DNA of 64,000 nucleotides from Eumeta japonica (lineage: Eukaryota; Arthropoda; Insecta; Lepidoptera; Psychidae): NCBI GenBank assembly GCA_005406025.1, contig BGZK01000736.1, forward strand, positions 234,881-298,880. Direction: 5' to 3'. The translations under genes were made by a program, and so were the position numbers. Below the pieces are notes generated by a model that saw nothing but the letters and a program-made list of their open reading frames with translations, was not told the origin of the DNA and searched no databases. Position 1 is the stretch's first letter. Each line of letters begins with the position of its first letter. This document shows positions 34,214-47,900 of this stretch, piece after piece.

Positions 34214-34542
34214 TTATTGAGCCAAACTACTACAGTGACTAATAGAAAGTACATATACATATTTGATAGTAACATTTGTCTCGGCATCGGCAACAGTGAA
34301 GGGTATCAAAATTGGAAGCAAACCGGTAGAAGAATCGAGAGCCGGGGCGAGACCGATATTAAGAACTGAATTGGGGCGAATTGAGTTTGGGTCTGGGATT
34401 AGAATCGAGAGTGTGACAGGTATCGAAATCAGTAAATAGTACACTGACCAAAATTAAAAGCAATCTGAGGTTGGAATTGAAGGCAAATCGATCGAAATAA
34501 AAGATAAAGGAAGAGTCTATATCCACACGGGCAGAAAGCTAG
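34214..34542 (-). mobile_element. Dispersed repeat ending in a Helitron-like CTAG terminus
   Basis: The minus-strand sequence resembles the 1639-2149 family ('CCAATTTTGATACCC', 'GAGACAAATGTTACTATCAAAT'). On the plus strand the unit ends 'CACACGGGCAGAAAGCTAG' followed by T (34524-34543), like the Helitron 3' terminus at 8724 and 15658. It may be a non-autonomous Helitron in plus orientation carrying GAATCGAGA-type internal repeats (inference). Confidence 0.5.
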
Positions 34543-35901
34543 TAATATATGCGTTTATACACATATATGACATTACTGTCATTATTCGCTTAAGAAAGTA
34601 TTGAACAAATAAACATTGCATGCTGAACACTGCATTATTTACTGTTCAAGTGTTTCTGGGCTACTGTCCATTGGTGAGATGCGTCATACCCCAGACAGCC
34701 GATCCCTCCCGATGTGCAAGACCAAGATGTAACTGCAATATAACCACAAACGATAGATATTCTTTTACTAAAATCCTGCAATGGTTCTGTTGAAATTCAT
34801 GTAATTCAACACATGAATGACAATGTTGAGTTACATGAATATAATAAATACAATGGTCGTTTCGCGACCGCATTAGTCCTAATATCAAAAGTCAACAGAA
34901 ATGATTTTGAAATTTAGGAATAGAATGGGAACAAACCAAATTATTTAGATTATAAAGCCCCCTTCCATTAATTACATTTTATGCAATTAGATTTTTTAAT
35001 TTATTTCATATTACTGTTTTACTAGTATGTATATTCCCAATTTATACTAAATTAGGAATGTTGCAGCTATTTATGGTTGTGACATAACAATATGTAGAGA
35101 AAAAAAACAAGTTTATGAAAATATATATTCAAATCATTAGTCAAGAAAATTTTTATTACTATAATAATTTTATTATAGTGATATCACGGAAAATGACAAT
35201 AAAGCATAGAATTGTAAAATAATGACAAATTTTATAAAATCATTCAAAATAATAAATATTATAAAAATTATGTTTTCAACAAAAAAAAAGCACAATATTA
35301 TAATATTATGCATCCCAAAAATAACTGTTGTCAAAAATGTTAAATTATTTATATCTCACTACAAAAATATATTCTTTTGAGACATTTTCATATTATTTAA
35401 AACGAATTCCACATTTATTAATAATAAACGAAGATTCTAATTCTTTCTTTAATTGAATGGACCTATGACAAACATAAACAAACACAAAAAAATCGCTAAT
35501 ATGAATACTTGCCATCAATATTATACTTGTCATCAATATTATAACAAAATCTACACTTAGGAAGTTGCTTTTTTTCAATCCTTCTGTTACAATGTTTAGT
35601 ATTGGCATTATCATTCTATAGTGTGTCTGTTCAGAACTGAATATGTTTAAAATACAGAACGGACCGTACAACTCAAAATATTTCAACTTCCATACAGATA
35701 AACTATATTCATTTCTCTATCTTCAAACTTTTTATTCATACAATATTTCATACTCTATTGTGGGAGACACTATTTACAATAAACAAACATTGTAAGTTGG
35801 CGTAACATTTTAACATTTTAAAATAAGACAACTACCTACATTAATGTATAAACATAAGTAGCGAAATATATTTACAAGTTACTAACACGCAATCGGCCGC
35901 A
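34543..35901. other. Intergenic DNA and barren 3' flank
   Basis: AT-rich sequence. The last 200 bp or so before 35902 should be barren 3'UTR. No coding sequence recognised; the longest open frames have no family resemblance. Confidence 0.4.
35731..35736 (-). terminator. barren poly(A) signal candidate
   Basis: AATAAA on the minus strand (TTTATT on plus), about 165 bp past the barren stop codon. Confidence 0.4.
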
Positions 35902-38900
35902 TTATGATTTTATGAGGCCCAGTATGTTGAAATCCTTCAAATCGTCACCTCTCTCCAGTATTAGCCCTTTTTCATTGGCGAGATGAAGCACAGATAGCAA
36001 AGCTAAGGGCACACTGAGCGAGTCTCTCATGGTTGTGGACAGTTTGCCCGGCAGGCGTCTATAAATAGTAGCGAAAGTAGTCGGGGACACATGTTCCTTG
36101 TCGCCCGGCGGAGTTTTTTCTGTGAGCATCCTCCATGTGCAGTGCTTCAACTGTTTCATGTCTATTTTCTTAGCTCTCATAGCGTAGGGTATGAAGATTT
36201 TCGCGATCTGTCGACATAAATTGAAATAATATTCATACGTATTACTTAATCGGTTATGATCCCAGTATGACAATAAAATTCTTGGCAAAAATACAGGGAT
36301 AAGTAAATATACCATAAAATAAAAAATAGAAATATACAGGAAATAAAATTCAAATATCGTTTAAATTATTGTAATGGGTGTTAAAATAAATAAATAAAGG
36401 CCATCCTGCATTGATCTATAAATAAGAAAAGATACACAGTCCGACGCACAAAAACGGCCACAATAAATGAGTAAACAGACAGTTTAGCACTTATTGCATT
36501 CGGAGTAGTTTCGTCGCACCATCCATTACGACGTCGAAGTATTCTGTTAAAAATGCAAAAATAACAAATAAAAATCTATGGAAAAGAATGGGATTTCATA
36601 TTTTCGATAAACAAAATTTAGTTTATTTATAGGAGGTGCTCAATCACGAATTATAATGAGTATTCGATGAGTATTTTGATTTTTTTCATTTAATGTAACT
36701 TCAAAAGCCGAGATATAAATTGACTTAAAAAAAATAGACCTAAGCAACACCAATCTCGTATTTCTTACATTGTCACATTATTCGGCTGCTTAACAAAAAA
36801 CTCTATTCTCATACTAATGGAGTCAACTTTTTTATTTTATTTATTATTACTTTTATATCTATACCTATCTTAAAATTATTTCTAAAGGTAAATCATACAA
36901 TAGATTAAACTTATTTCAAAAAAATTTATGTTTATTGTACAGTCAAAATGTGATCAAAATAATGACATCGAAGGAACTACTCATATTTAGTTGTAAAAAC
37001 TGATATTTATAACAACCGGTGGTGTATTTGTCACTCATTTTCCCGCCGATAATGCTGTCCCGAGCGGAAACGTTGAATTCAACTACACAAGCAAATAAAA
37101 TCTTCACCAAAACATTGAGCAAAACAGTTTGCTTTTTTTAAAAGAATTGGTCCATTTATTGGCATTATTTGTCCTTTGATGTTTAAAACCACTTTAACAA
37201 AGTTTCTTCAATCTTCATATGCCTAGTTGTTCTGGCTCAATTCTTTTACAAAAATTTTTGTCACTTTTGAATTTTTTCTCTTTCCAAATGGTCAAATTGT
37301 CAAGTGTGATACACCATAGTCTTTTGGCAGGTCTTTGTTTGAAAGCCCGCTTTCTTTCTTATAGTTACTTTGGCAAAGTTCTACAAAATTTGTGGAAAGA
37401 CACATGGTCGATTCCATCCTGTATATATATATATAATAAATACTAGTACTAAGAACTAATTATAATGATATTGTAAGTCAAGGTTTAACCTTGGTAGGTG
37501 GCTCTAGCATGTCACCAAGTTCATCATCTGCTGTCTTCATTTGATCATGCAGATCACCTGCTGCTGCAGCTTCTTCATTGCCCCATTCTTCACCACCCTA
37601 GAAACCAAATTTTCTTTCTTGAGAAAAAAATTGACAAATATCACAGGGATATTCAAAGTTCACAGAGCTCTCAATGAAGGACCAACTATTTATATTATTT
37701 AAATATTGCATAATAAAATTGAATAATTTGTGTATACACTTTCAGTTTCTTTGGCATAATCAACATAAAGGGTTTTGAATGACTAGCAACTATCAGTTGG
37801 TTCAGTTAGTAATTGTTTGGACAAGAAATGCCACCTTGATCTTATTTACCTCTGAACTTTTAATGCAAGAAATTACATTTTGAGTCTGAATTTATTTTAT
37901 ATATATCTTGCCCATGTCTTTGTTCAAGAAGACTAAATCAAGTGTTTACTCATATAAGTGACTATTAAAACTGGAAGACATGGAAAAATGTAAAATGAAC
38001 TATAATTTTTATTGTAGTTTTCCATTTTTTCTGAAAATAGGTGAATTCTGCTGTAATGAAATTAGAAGCAGTACCTGTTGGCTTTTCAGCAATAGAATTC
38101 TCTCTCAAACAATGGGCAGTTACGAGTCCGTTAATGAATAATCATTTTTTATAGATTCAGCAGCATTTAATTTTTATATTTGAATCAAAAATAAGAACAT
38201 AATACATGATAGAAAACCAATGTGATATTTTTCAAATAGTAGTACATGTAGTAAAAAATAATTGACTATGCTTATTGGCCAAGCAGGAACGATCCGTTTG
38301 GCTGTAAAGTTGCTAGGTCAAACATCAGTTCAATACCTGCGAGTTCGGACAGTATGAAGCATCATTCTCATTATCGTAGTCATAATCGTGCGTTTCCGGC
38401 AGCTGTAGGGGTTCAGCGGGCGGCGCGTCGTGCGAAGCGGTCGGTTGGCCGGCGCCGTTGACCGTTCGCGGGGATAGCGTCACGTTGCGGCGCAAAAATA
38501 GCTTATAGAAATGTGTTTGGTCTAAGCCCCTGTAATTATAGATTATTGACAATAAAATGGCAACAACAACGGTGCTAAGATGTGTGTGCAAATCGAAATT
38601 CGCGTTTTAGGGTAACATGTATTTGTACATCACTGGGCTTCACCACGTGGTATATGACAACTCAAATTCCTTAGATGAATGTTAAGCTTTTAAGGTCGTG
38701 GATATGTGTGCAATTAAAAGATTTTTCATTATTAACAGCAAAAAAATTGCATTTGATCCTTCAATATTTATATTGAGCATATCATACATACAAATTTACA
38801 GTTTTATATGCAGTGAGAGCTCAATAAAATTCTCATTCAACAGTACAAATTCAAGTAGGAGTACACATCATTGCAAAAGATAGTAAGTAATACAAAACAA

Positions 38901-41900
38901 GTGTGGCTGTAATATTTTCCATGTAACAAATGAATGAAGTTACTTTAAGAAAAAAAAGTATTGATTGACTTCATAATGAGTTTACATTAAGAAAAAATCA
39001 TGTGTGAAAATAATTTAGGGGACCTAAATGTAAATCTGACACCTAACAAATGAATAGTGCTTGTTGCGAATCTTATGAAACGCAACAACTGACTATGCCA
39101 TAAACGTAAACATTGATATAATCAAGCCAATGAGTGCATTCATTTACAGTTAAAAGGATGTTGAATTAAGACAATTAGGATATAAACGCATCTAATATAT
39201 CTTTAGCTGGAAGATTCCAAAATCAAGTAACAGGTTTTCAAAGAAGTCATTGTTTTCAAGGGCACAAATAAGTAATCAGATCAAATTTTAACACAGTATA
39301 TTACATGTGCATTTTTTATGCGAAAAGTTGTTTTATATCTTATATACTAATTTGAAGTATATAGTGCTAATGCCTTTGTGCATGGTATACTCACCTATCA
39401 ATGGGTGTTTTGAAGTTTGCCTCATTCCATGTGTGGCCGGTGGCGAGTGTCTTTCTGCTGATCATGATCTTAGCAGGCACAGCCGTCTCGTACTCAGCGG
39501 CGGGGGCGTCCTTGGCATTAATAGCGAGCCCAGCACCCGTAAAGTCTAACTGTTTTTTTGTCCGACCTTTTTTACCGTCAGCTGTCAGACGCCCTATTAC
39601 ACCATTGGTAGACTGAGTTCGTTCTGATAATTTTGATGCTGAAAATATAATTATAACGTTTAATAGTTAATTAACATCATTATTAAATATTTATCTAATA
39701 CAATAATAATAAACATTTGTAAGTTTACTGATGGTAATCTGAGACATACAAACATCAAAAATTCTTTCACCATTCTATAGCAACATTATTCCACATAGAC
39801 AAAAATTGATTTATGATTGTAACTGAAGAAAAATAACCAAATGGATTGTATCATATAGTGAAACCAAATCAGTAACATGCACTTATTCTCTAGTTGCAAA
39901 TTACCAGATCAATAAAACTGAAATTTAGCACATAAGTGGCTGTTTTGGGCAGAATACAGAATTATCATATATAAAAATAAAAAAAAAACACAAAAGATTT
40001 TGTTCATAAAGCACTTTTAATAAATGCTTTTAAGTTGTACAAAACATTTAAAAAGTGCCATCTACAATAAATTGTTGTAACTATTACAACTCAATTTCTT
40101 CAGACAGATAGTAACAAAAAAATGTATTTATTTAATACTTGAGGTCCCCTTTGGGCAATAAAATTATATTTTTTATTACTTATAATTTAATAATACCGAA
40201 TTAGACAGCTATTTTCAATAGGAAACCACTTACTGTAATTCTAAAACCAATAAATAGACTAAATTAATAGATTTTTTCACAATGATTGTGTTTTTAAGTT
40301 TTCCAGAGTTGATTGTCGGAAACGGTTTTTTACACTATATTGACATATTTTTATTGATTTCTTTTACATTTCATTATTTTTGGAGGTTCACAGAATTAAT
40401 CATTATTAAATTATCTGTACAACAGCATGGAAATTTTCCTATTTTCGTGTACTAGCAAAAGTACAGTGATAGAAATAATTGCTAACAAATGAAAAAAAAA
40501 TCGATTTTAAATCACTCTTAAACTCTTCACATTATGAGTCACGCAAAATATCGGTCTGTCTGTTGTATTTTCAGAGCTACTGAACCAAACCATCCCTAAT
40601 TGGACACAATATAACTCATCAAAACAAGCTATATAAAAGTGAAAAGCTATTCAATGCCTGCTTCTTTTATATGCATGTGAAAAGTACTAACCTAAGAACT
40701 TTAATTTACCTCTATTATTCTTGAGGCGCCAGTGCGCAGGCCCGGCCCAAGCGGCGACGATTGCACCGCTATAGGAGTACTCGAGGCGTGAATCGGCGGC
40801 GCCCGCGGGCCGCATGTCGGTGAGGCGCGCCAACGGCGCCGCTGGCACTCGCGCCACGCACGCCGCCACCGCCACGTCTGCCTCCTCCTCGCTTTCAATA
40901 CCCGCCAGAGGCTCATCGTCTATATGCATCCATGTTACACTTTTTATATGTGCTTAACAAATATGAAAAAAACAACAAGAATAATATTGTTTGTCTAAAG
41001 GAATCATATATGCGTTATGGACAACGACGAGCTTTCCTACTTCTATGACTACTACCACATGTAGAAATATAATTCATTAGATTTTACTTTCTCGCCACAA
41101 TATATTACGTTAAAAGTAAGATTGAATTGTTAAAATTTCAACAGTGCATGGCGAAGTGGATCTTTAGGTACTCAATTTCTGAAAACTATTTGTTAAGTCA
41201 AACATTATTTTTTTATATATGTAATGTAGTTATACAATCCATAATACGATACAACTATTATGTTATGGTCTCATTAATTTAAGAATATTCTATACCCATA
41301 ATTCTGTTTTATATTAAAATTGATTTATATAGTCATTAGATAAATAGGCAAGGTATCTTTTGACATACCAAGTAAATCATTGTGCACTTCATCTTGTGGA
41401 ATTGGCTCTATGTCAGCATTAACATCAAATGCAAGTGCTTGCTGAGAAAGATTCAACCGATTTTCTTCCACCCATTGATTGACACGATCACTGTAAAATT
41501 AAATCAGTTTATAATTATGCATGTATTTCAAACAATGGATCGCTACTTCTAGTTCAAATTCCATCCATAACATCAAGGAACAAACATTTTTTTGGTTATA
41601 CACAACATTACATGGTATTACGTGGGGTATCCTTTACATGGTATTTAAAAATGCATTAAACATTCTTAACTAAACTATTTTGAGATATAGGTTTTGCAGT
41701 TTGTTTGTTCCCAAAGTCAGCAACTGTGTATACTCTCTTCAGCTCGTCTATTGAAATGCATCATGGAATATGTGGAAGTCACAATAATAGAAGATGCTTG
41801 CCTGCGACATGTAGTATCTTATTTTAATGGCCAATTTTATTAATCGACGGTTAAATAGAAAACTAATACTTGCTTAGGTGTACAATATCTGTCAATTCTT

Positions 41901-44900
41901 CTGAATCAATATTCGATTCATTGAATGAGGGTCCGTAGTGGAAAAACCGATTCAAGGGTCAGTAGTGGTTTCCATGCTGCATGTTGCAGGCAAGCGTCTA
42001 ATAATGAATTTCCGCGAAATAACACCATATACAATAGAACACTAATAGCAATTTATAAGTAAACAAAAATTATGTTTGTCAAAGTCGGTCATGAAGTCTT
42101 TAATACCTACAAATTTCTGTCATCAATATATTCATTGTCCATTTGGGCACATATGAGGATTTAACGCAATGATACTTATCATTAAGATATACATTTGTGT
42201 CCAATTTATACTAGACAAAAATATTAAAATTTATAAAAAGTGATGCAATCCCTGGTTTTATATAAAAATAAATTGTTAATAAATTTAGCACATTTACATG
42301 TTCCACATCACTAATTTGAAACCCAGGAAGGGAGTTCAAATTCCTTCTAGGCTAGTTTTTTTTAATATCAGTAGTGTACACTACATAAAATACTGTTGTG
42401 TTATACCAAGTTAAATGATTGTTAGCAAGCTTTATTTATATGCAAATAATATTAGAATGTTACTCTTTTTTTTTTTGAGTTTTAAAGCCTGATTGGTGTA
42501 GAACCGCGGTTCCCGAAAGGTGGTCCGCGGAACCCTGGGGTTCCGTGGAAGGGCCACAAGGGTTCCGTAAAAAATATTTTAACACGTGCGGTGAGCAAGG
42601 TTGTTCGCGCGCACCGACCTGTATGTAAATGCGCGAGAGAGGGGCAGGGCGTGCGGGCGGAGTAGTACATCGCGCACAGCCCTCCCCGTTTTTTGTACGT
42701 TTTATTGCTTCATGTATAAAAACAATTTCATAAAAACTTAATTGTTTTTCATTTATACCTTTTTTAAGGTAGATAAATTTCCAGTTATCAAAGAAGGGTT
42801 TCGCTAGGAAAAATATAATCAATTAGGGTTCCATGACAAAAAAAAATTGGGAACCCCTGGTGTAGAACATTGCTTTTGAACCGTAAGGTACCGGATTTGA
42901 ACCCAACCTTAGACGAATGGAGAAATTAGTTTCTAACTCAAAGAAAAATAAAGGACTCGCTTCGTGTCAAGGAGAACTGATAAGTCCTCGACTCTGGAAA
43001 TTATTATTGCATTAGCGATAAAGTTAGTTAGCAGCTCCCAACCTGCATTGAGGCAGTATAGAAAAATTGAGGTCCAAGTTTGTCAATCTAGAACATAAAT
43101 ATTGTGGTAAGATATGCCTCAGCACTGGAGTGATTAAATCCGGACACATTCTATTAATTTTCGACTATTTACATTCTTATAATATTACTAGTAGTTTTAA
43201 AAATTTTAAATTATCCGATTTGATGTGAAGTTCACGTAACAGAATGAGAAAGTTTTTTCCTTGATCATTGCTAGATACATGATTGTGCAAATTACTTAAA
43301 TGAACATGTGATTGTTGCTATAAATTAAAGAAATGTTTTGTTTTCAGTTACAAGATCTGGTCTGGTCATAGAAGTACAGTTTTTAAATATATATACTTAG
43401 CAATATTTACAACAAATTAATTATCATAATATATCTTAATTTTTAAGTATAAGCAACACTGTTGAGAAATAAACAAACCAAAAAAGAACTGACATGAGTT
43501 ACTCGTAACTTAAGTTGTCAAGTAAAAAATAACTATCCCATAGCTATTTGACACTTGACACTACTGGTAAATGGTGAAGCAGAGCCTTATGTCTACATTT
43601 AAAGGCACTGATATGTTTATATAAGAACAATTTAGTACTACAATACTTTTCTATCACAACAAATACTTCGGTTTTTGAAACAAAAATATTTATTACACAT
43701 AAATGAATATTTTACCAGTCTTCCGTTTCGGGATTCCAATTGCTTATAGAGAATCCAGCGAAAGGTTCACAAATCTGGTCTGATGGTTGAAAAGAAGGCA
43801 GTAATTTTACAGGCAGGCTAATGTGTTCTGTCAGTTGCAATTCTTCTGTCAAATTCTCTGGAATATATTCTAAAAACTTGTCATTAGTCCTGAAAGATAA
43901 CAAAAAAATGTAAATAATTATGTTGTACATAAGGATTTTAATTTTTCCAGATTGAAAGATTAAAACACATTAAAATTTAATATGCAACGTCCTATAAATC
44001 ACTAAAAATTAAACAAAACGAGAAAAAACTCATAAAAAAACTGGCCAAAAATATGTTGGACCATGCTCACTGTAGGGTTCTGTAACTGTTAGTACAAATA
44101 AATGCACTACAGATGTGTAAACTAAAGTGCATCAGCAAATGAGCATATTTTCATATCACTTACATTCTTTGGTTGAAAAGCACAGTTTTTCAACAATAAC
44201 TCAAAAAAGATATATCTGAACATGTTCAAAATAATTTTTATTAAAAGTATTTATTAAATGTTAATTTTGTAACTTTTACCATATTTTGGACATATGACTT
44301 AAAAAATAAAGAGGAGGCGACACAATTTATAGTAATTTCAGACTGATTATTTCCGAAAATATTCATTTAATCAAAAAAATTGCTTAGAAACCATAGTATT
44401 TTTAAAAGAACTGTTGAAACATGTCTCACATGGTGTTTGCTGAAAAAAGGTTTTGAGGCTTTTGTTATATATATGGAGCGCTTCCCTAGAAATATTTCTT
44501 TTTATGATTCAACTACCAAACTAAGTAGCGGCTTATGCAAGATATATGCCAAATTTTATCAATATTATCTTGTAGTTTTTGAGTAAAATATCTGTGACAT
44601 ATGGACACGATGAAACTATAAGGGTTGTGTTGTCGCTATTTCGGCTCAGAACCCTAAAAATGGTATTTTACCTCAGTATTAATCCCAAAGTAGTGTCATG
44701 AATGGGTAATGTGGCATTGAAAGCTCTGTTGCTGGATGTCACATCACCCGCGGTCGCCGCCAATCTCTCGAAAAATGGATCTGAAAATACAAAATTTGAA
44801 GATTCTTGCTGCAATGTGTACTCGCATATGGACAAACTGTATTATGAGAGCTGCTATTTGTGTCTGGAATATCAAAAAGAAACAAACATCTATAATTTAG

Positions 44901-47900
44901 TATGGTTTATTGTTTTCAAAATATTCACCATGATAACCCAATGCACATTTGCATATGCTGAAACCAATTTTCATAGCACTTTTTCCATTCTAATTAAATT
45001 ATCTTCAAAACGTGCATTTTAAACGCATCAACGGCCTCTTCGCGCCTTGAAAGACGTTGACCACGTAATTTATTCTTCACATTTGGGAATAAATAGAAAT
45101 CATTGAGTGTCAAATCGGGGCTGTACGGCGGATGATCCGTCAATTCGATCTTTTGACATTCCAAAAACTAAGTCGGCCGATGTGTGACAGCTAGCATTGT
45201 CATGATGAAAAAGAAGTCTATATTGTCGGTTGTTTTTTCTTATTTCTTCAAAGACTTCTGGCAAGCAAATGGTTGTGTACCACTCAAAATTAAATGTTTT
45301 ACGATCCTCTAGTGGCACTGTAATCACATGTCCATTTATTCAGACAACCATATGCTTCAAAGTGCTTTTGTCATGAATCACTTTTGTTGAGTTCGGCTCA
45401 TCTTGGAATACCCACACCGTTAACTGTTGTTTAGTGTCGGGGTCATATGCATAGATCCAAGATCCATTACTATGTAGATATTATAAACAGCTTTTAATGC
45501 ACCATGATTGTATTTTTGTATTATTTTTTTGCATCAATCGACACGAGTCTGTTTTTGATCAATGCTCAAGTGGTGCAGAATCCAATGCGAACAAATTTTT
45601 TTACAGCCAAATTTTTGTGTAATACCTTTTGCATGCTTATCATACTTATGCTCAGGGACACCTTTATCTTGCGATATGTAACATGACGATCTTGCATTAT
45701 TAATTCCTACATAGCATCAATATTTTGTGGTACAACAACCGATTTAGGGTGACCTTCTTTAAATTCATCCATGAGCATAGACCGCTCACAATTTAACTCA
45801 CTAAACCAGTGATAAACAGTAGTTTTATATGGTGCTTCATCCCTAAAAGTTGAAGTGAGTTGATCGATGCACTGTTTTTGAGTTAGCCCATCTCAAAAAT
45901 CTCAATAAAACATCGCTCGAAAATTTTCATAAGTTAAATTCATGGTGATAAAGATACGTAATTTTCAAAATGACGCCACAATGGTAAAACAATTGACACT
46001 TACATGAAACAAACTATATTCTTAGCTACTGAGTTCTATTTTTAAATGTTGTAATTACTTTTTATATATGTATGTGGCCAGTTGTGGATACATAAATAGC
46101 AGCCCTTGGTATTTTATAAAACGAAGGATGCGGAGGATTTCGAAAAGATTTTTACCATAAACACAATGAAAAAATATTATTAAAAATCTATTATTCATTC
46201 TTCTTAGAATATTGAATTAATAATACACATAAATGTTGGTGATAATGATAAACTAGCCTATGTCATGTTGAAAATCAAACTGATTTCTATTATTATATTT
46301 TTGGGATACATATAGATTAGTTTTAGCCCCCTGGTTCACCTGTCTGGACATAGAAATCAATCTTTTAATATTCCATACTGATTCCATCCTAGTCCAACTC
46401 TTGAGCTTGCTTTCAATCCTAGAAATTTCTGTTTTACTCTATTTTTTTTAGATTTCAACCTAGTTCTTACTCTCAATTCCAACAATGGTTTTATTAATAT
46501 GGATTTCAATAACAACACAATAACCTAGGTTTTAACAGAAAGCACAACCATTCAGATGAAAACACAGAATTTGAGGTTTTGTACAATATTTTTAACACAA
46601 AACAAAATAAATAAAATATCTTATATATTGCTTAAGTTACAGTCAAACCCACAGTAATTCTGTATGCATAATTTAGGATATTAGGAAAATAATTTTCTTA
46701 AATAATAAGCATATAAAAAGAAAATAAATGAATAGATAGTGCTTCCCTTTCATTTCCAGAAAAACAGACAGACTGATAATGTTTCATTTTAAATATAAGT
46801 TGGCCATTGGTGTGCATAAAGTATGGTAACATAGATAGAATATAATGAAGATTATACAGTATAGGATTTTAAATGAATGATAATTTCGACATAACATTAT
46901 TGTTTGTAAAAATAATAGAGGTAGTGCCATTTATTTTCACATATTTTATGACATGCAAAGAAATCTTAATGTTATGGCAGCTTTTTTTTCTTAGATTGCT
47001 TTGAAAAATACTAAAAAGAAATATTTCAAAATAAAATATTTTTTTAAGAAAAAAAAGTAGGTATAAAAGACATCCTATTGCATTCTTTTAATTTATTGTA
47101 CAAATATAATTTTTATATTCTTGTCTCAATTTCTGGCTAGAATTGGAATTCTTCAAAACTGAATTTGAAAAATTTTATATGAGTAAATTAAGACCTATGG
47201 TAAAAAAAAACACCGCATGGAATTGACTATGCATCTTTTCGCAAATATTCATAATCTCCTTGTTTTTTAAAACAACTTTGCCAAAAAGACCATAGTCATT
47301 GAAGTCGCTGTTTCTAAGAAAAATATTTTAGAACATGTTCTAAAAAACTACAATGTTCCAACCTTGGGCCTTGCTTAAAGAAGGCCGCACCCCTCTAGCT
47401 AAACGCAAAGTGCGGCTACAAAGCGCATTCACGAAATGCGTCCAGTCTCGCGTTGGCGATCGTGCGCGACGACGCGTCTTCCTAGCTGAGCGCAAAGTGC
47501 GCCCGCGTGTAGTCGTTGAACTTCCAAGGAAGTTTAAGTATTTTGACGTAAGTGTTGCGTTTACGATATTGACGTTTTTGAAACTAATTTTGATTAATAT
47601 TGAAGCGTATAACAATGCCTATCACTGTTTTCGAATTTGCAAACATGATTTATTGTTGGGAAGTTCGCAGAGGTGACATTGCTGCGGCTCTAAGACTTAC
47701 AGTGAAACATCCTGACAGTCAACATTCTACGAGTCCGCAAATAATATTGCGTGTCGTGTATCGTTTATGTGATAATTTGTTTTAAGTTGCCTTATTTGTT
47801 TAGAGGTGAATGAAATACATATGGAAAATCAGACACTAATGTAATACCTTCGGCGACCTTTACATCACTGATAATATCAAGTGTCATCTGTGGTAAGTTG

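Noticed and set aside
42870..42920. Possible tRNA gene, because of a GGTTCAAATCC-like B box on the minus strand
   Set aside because: No matching A box or cloverleaf at the right distance. Better explained as part of a SINE-like retroposon.
47340..47676. Open frames on both strands through a GC-rich block, possible small gene
   Set aside because: The block is the core of a dispersed inverted-repeat element. High GC lowers stop frequency on both strands, and neither product resembles a known family.
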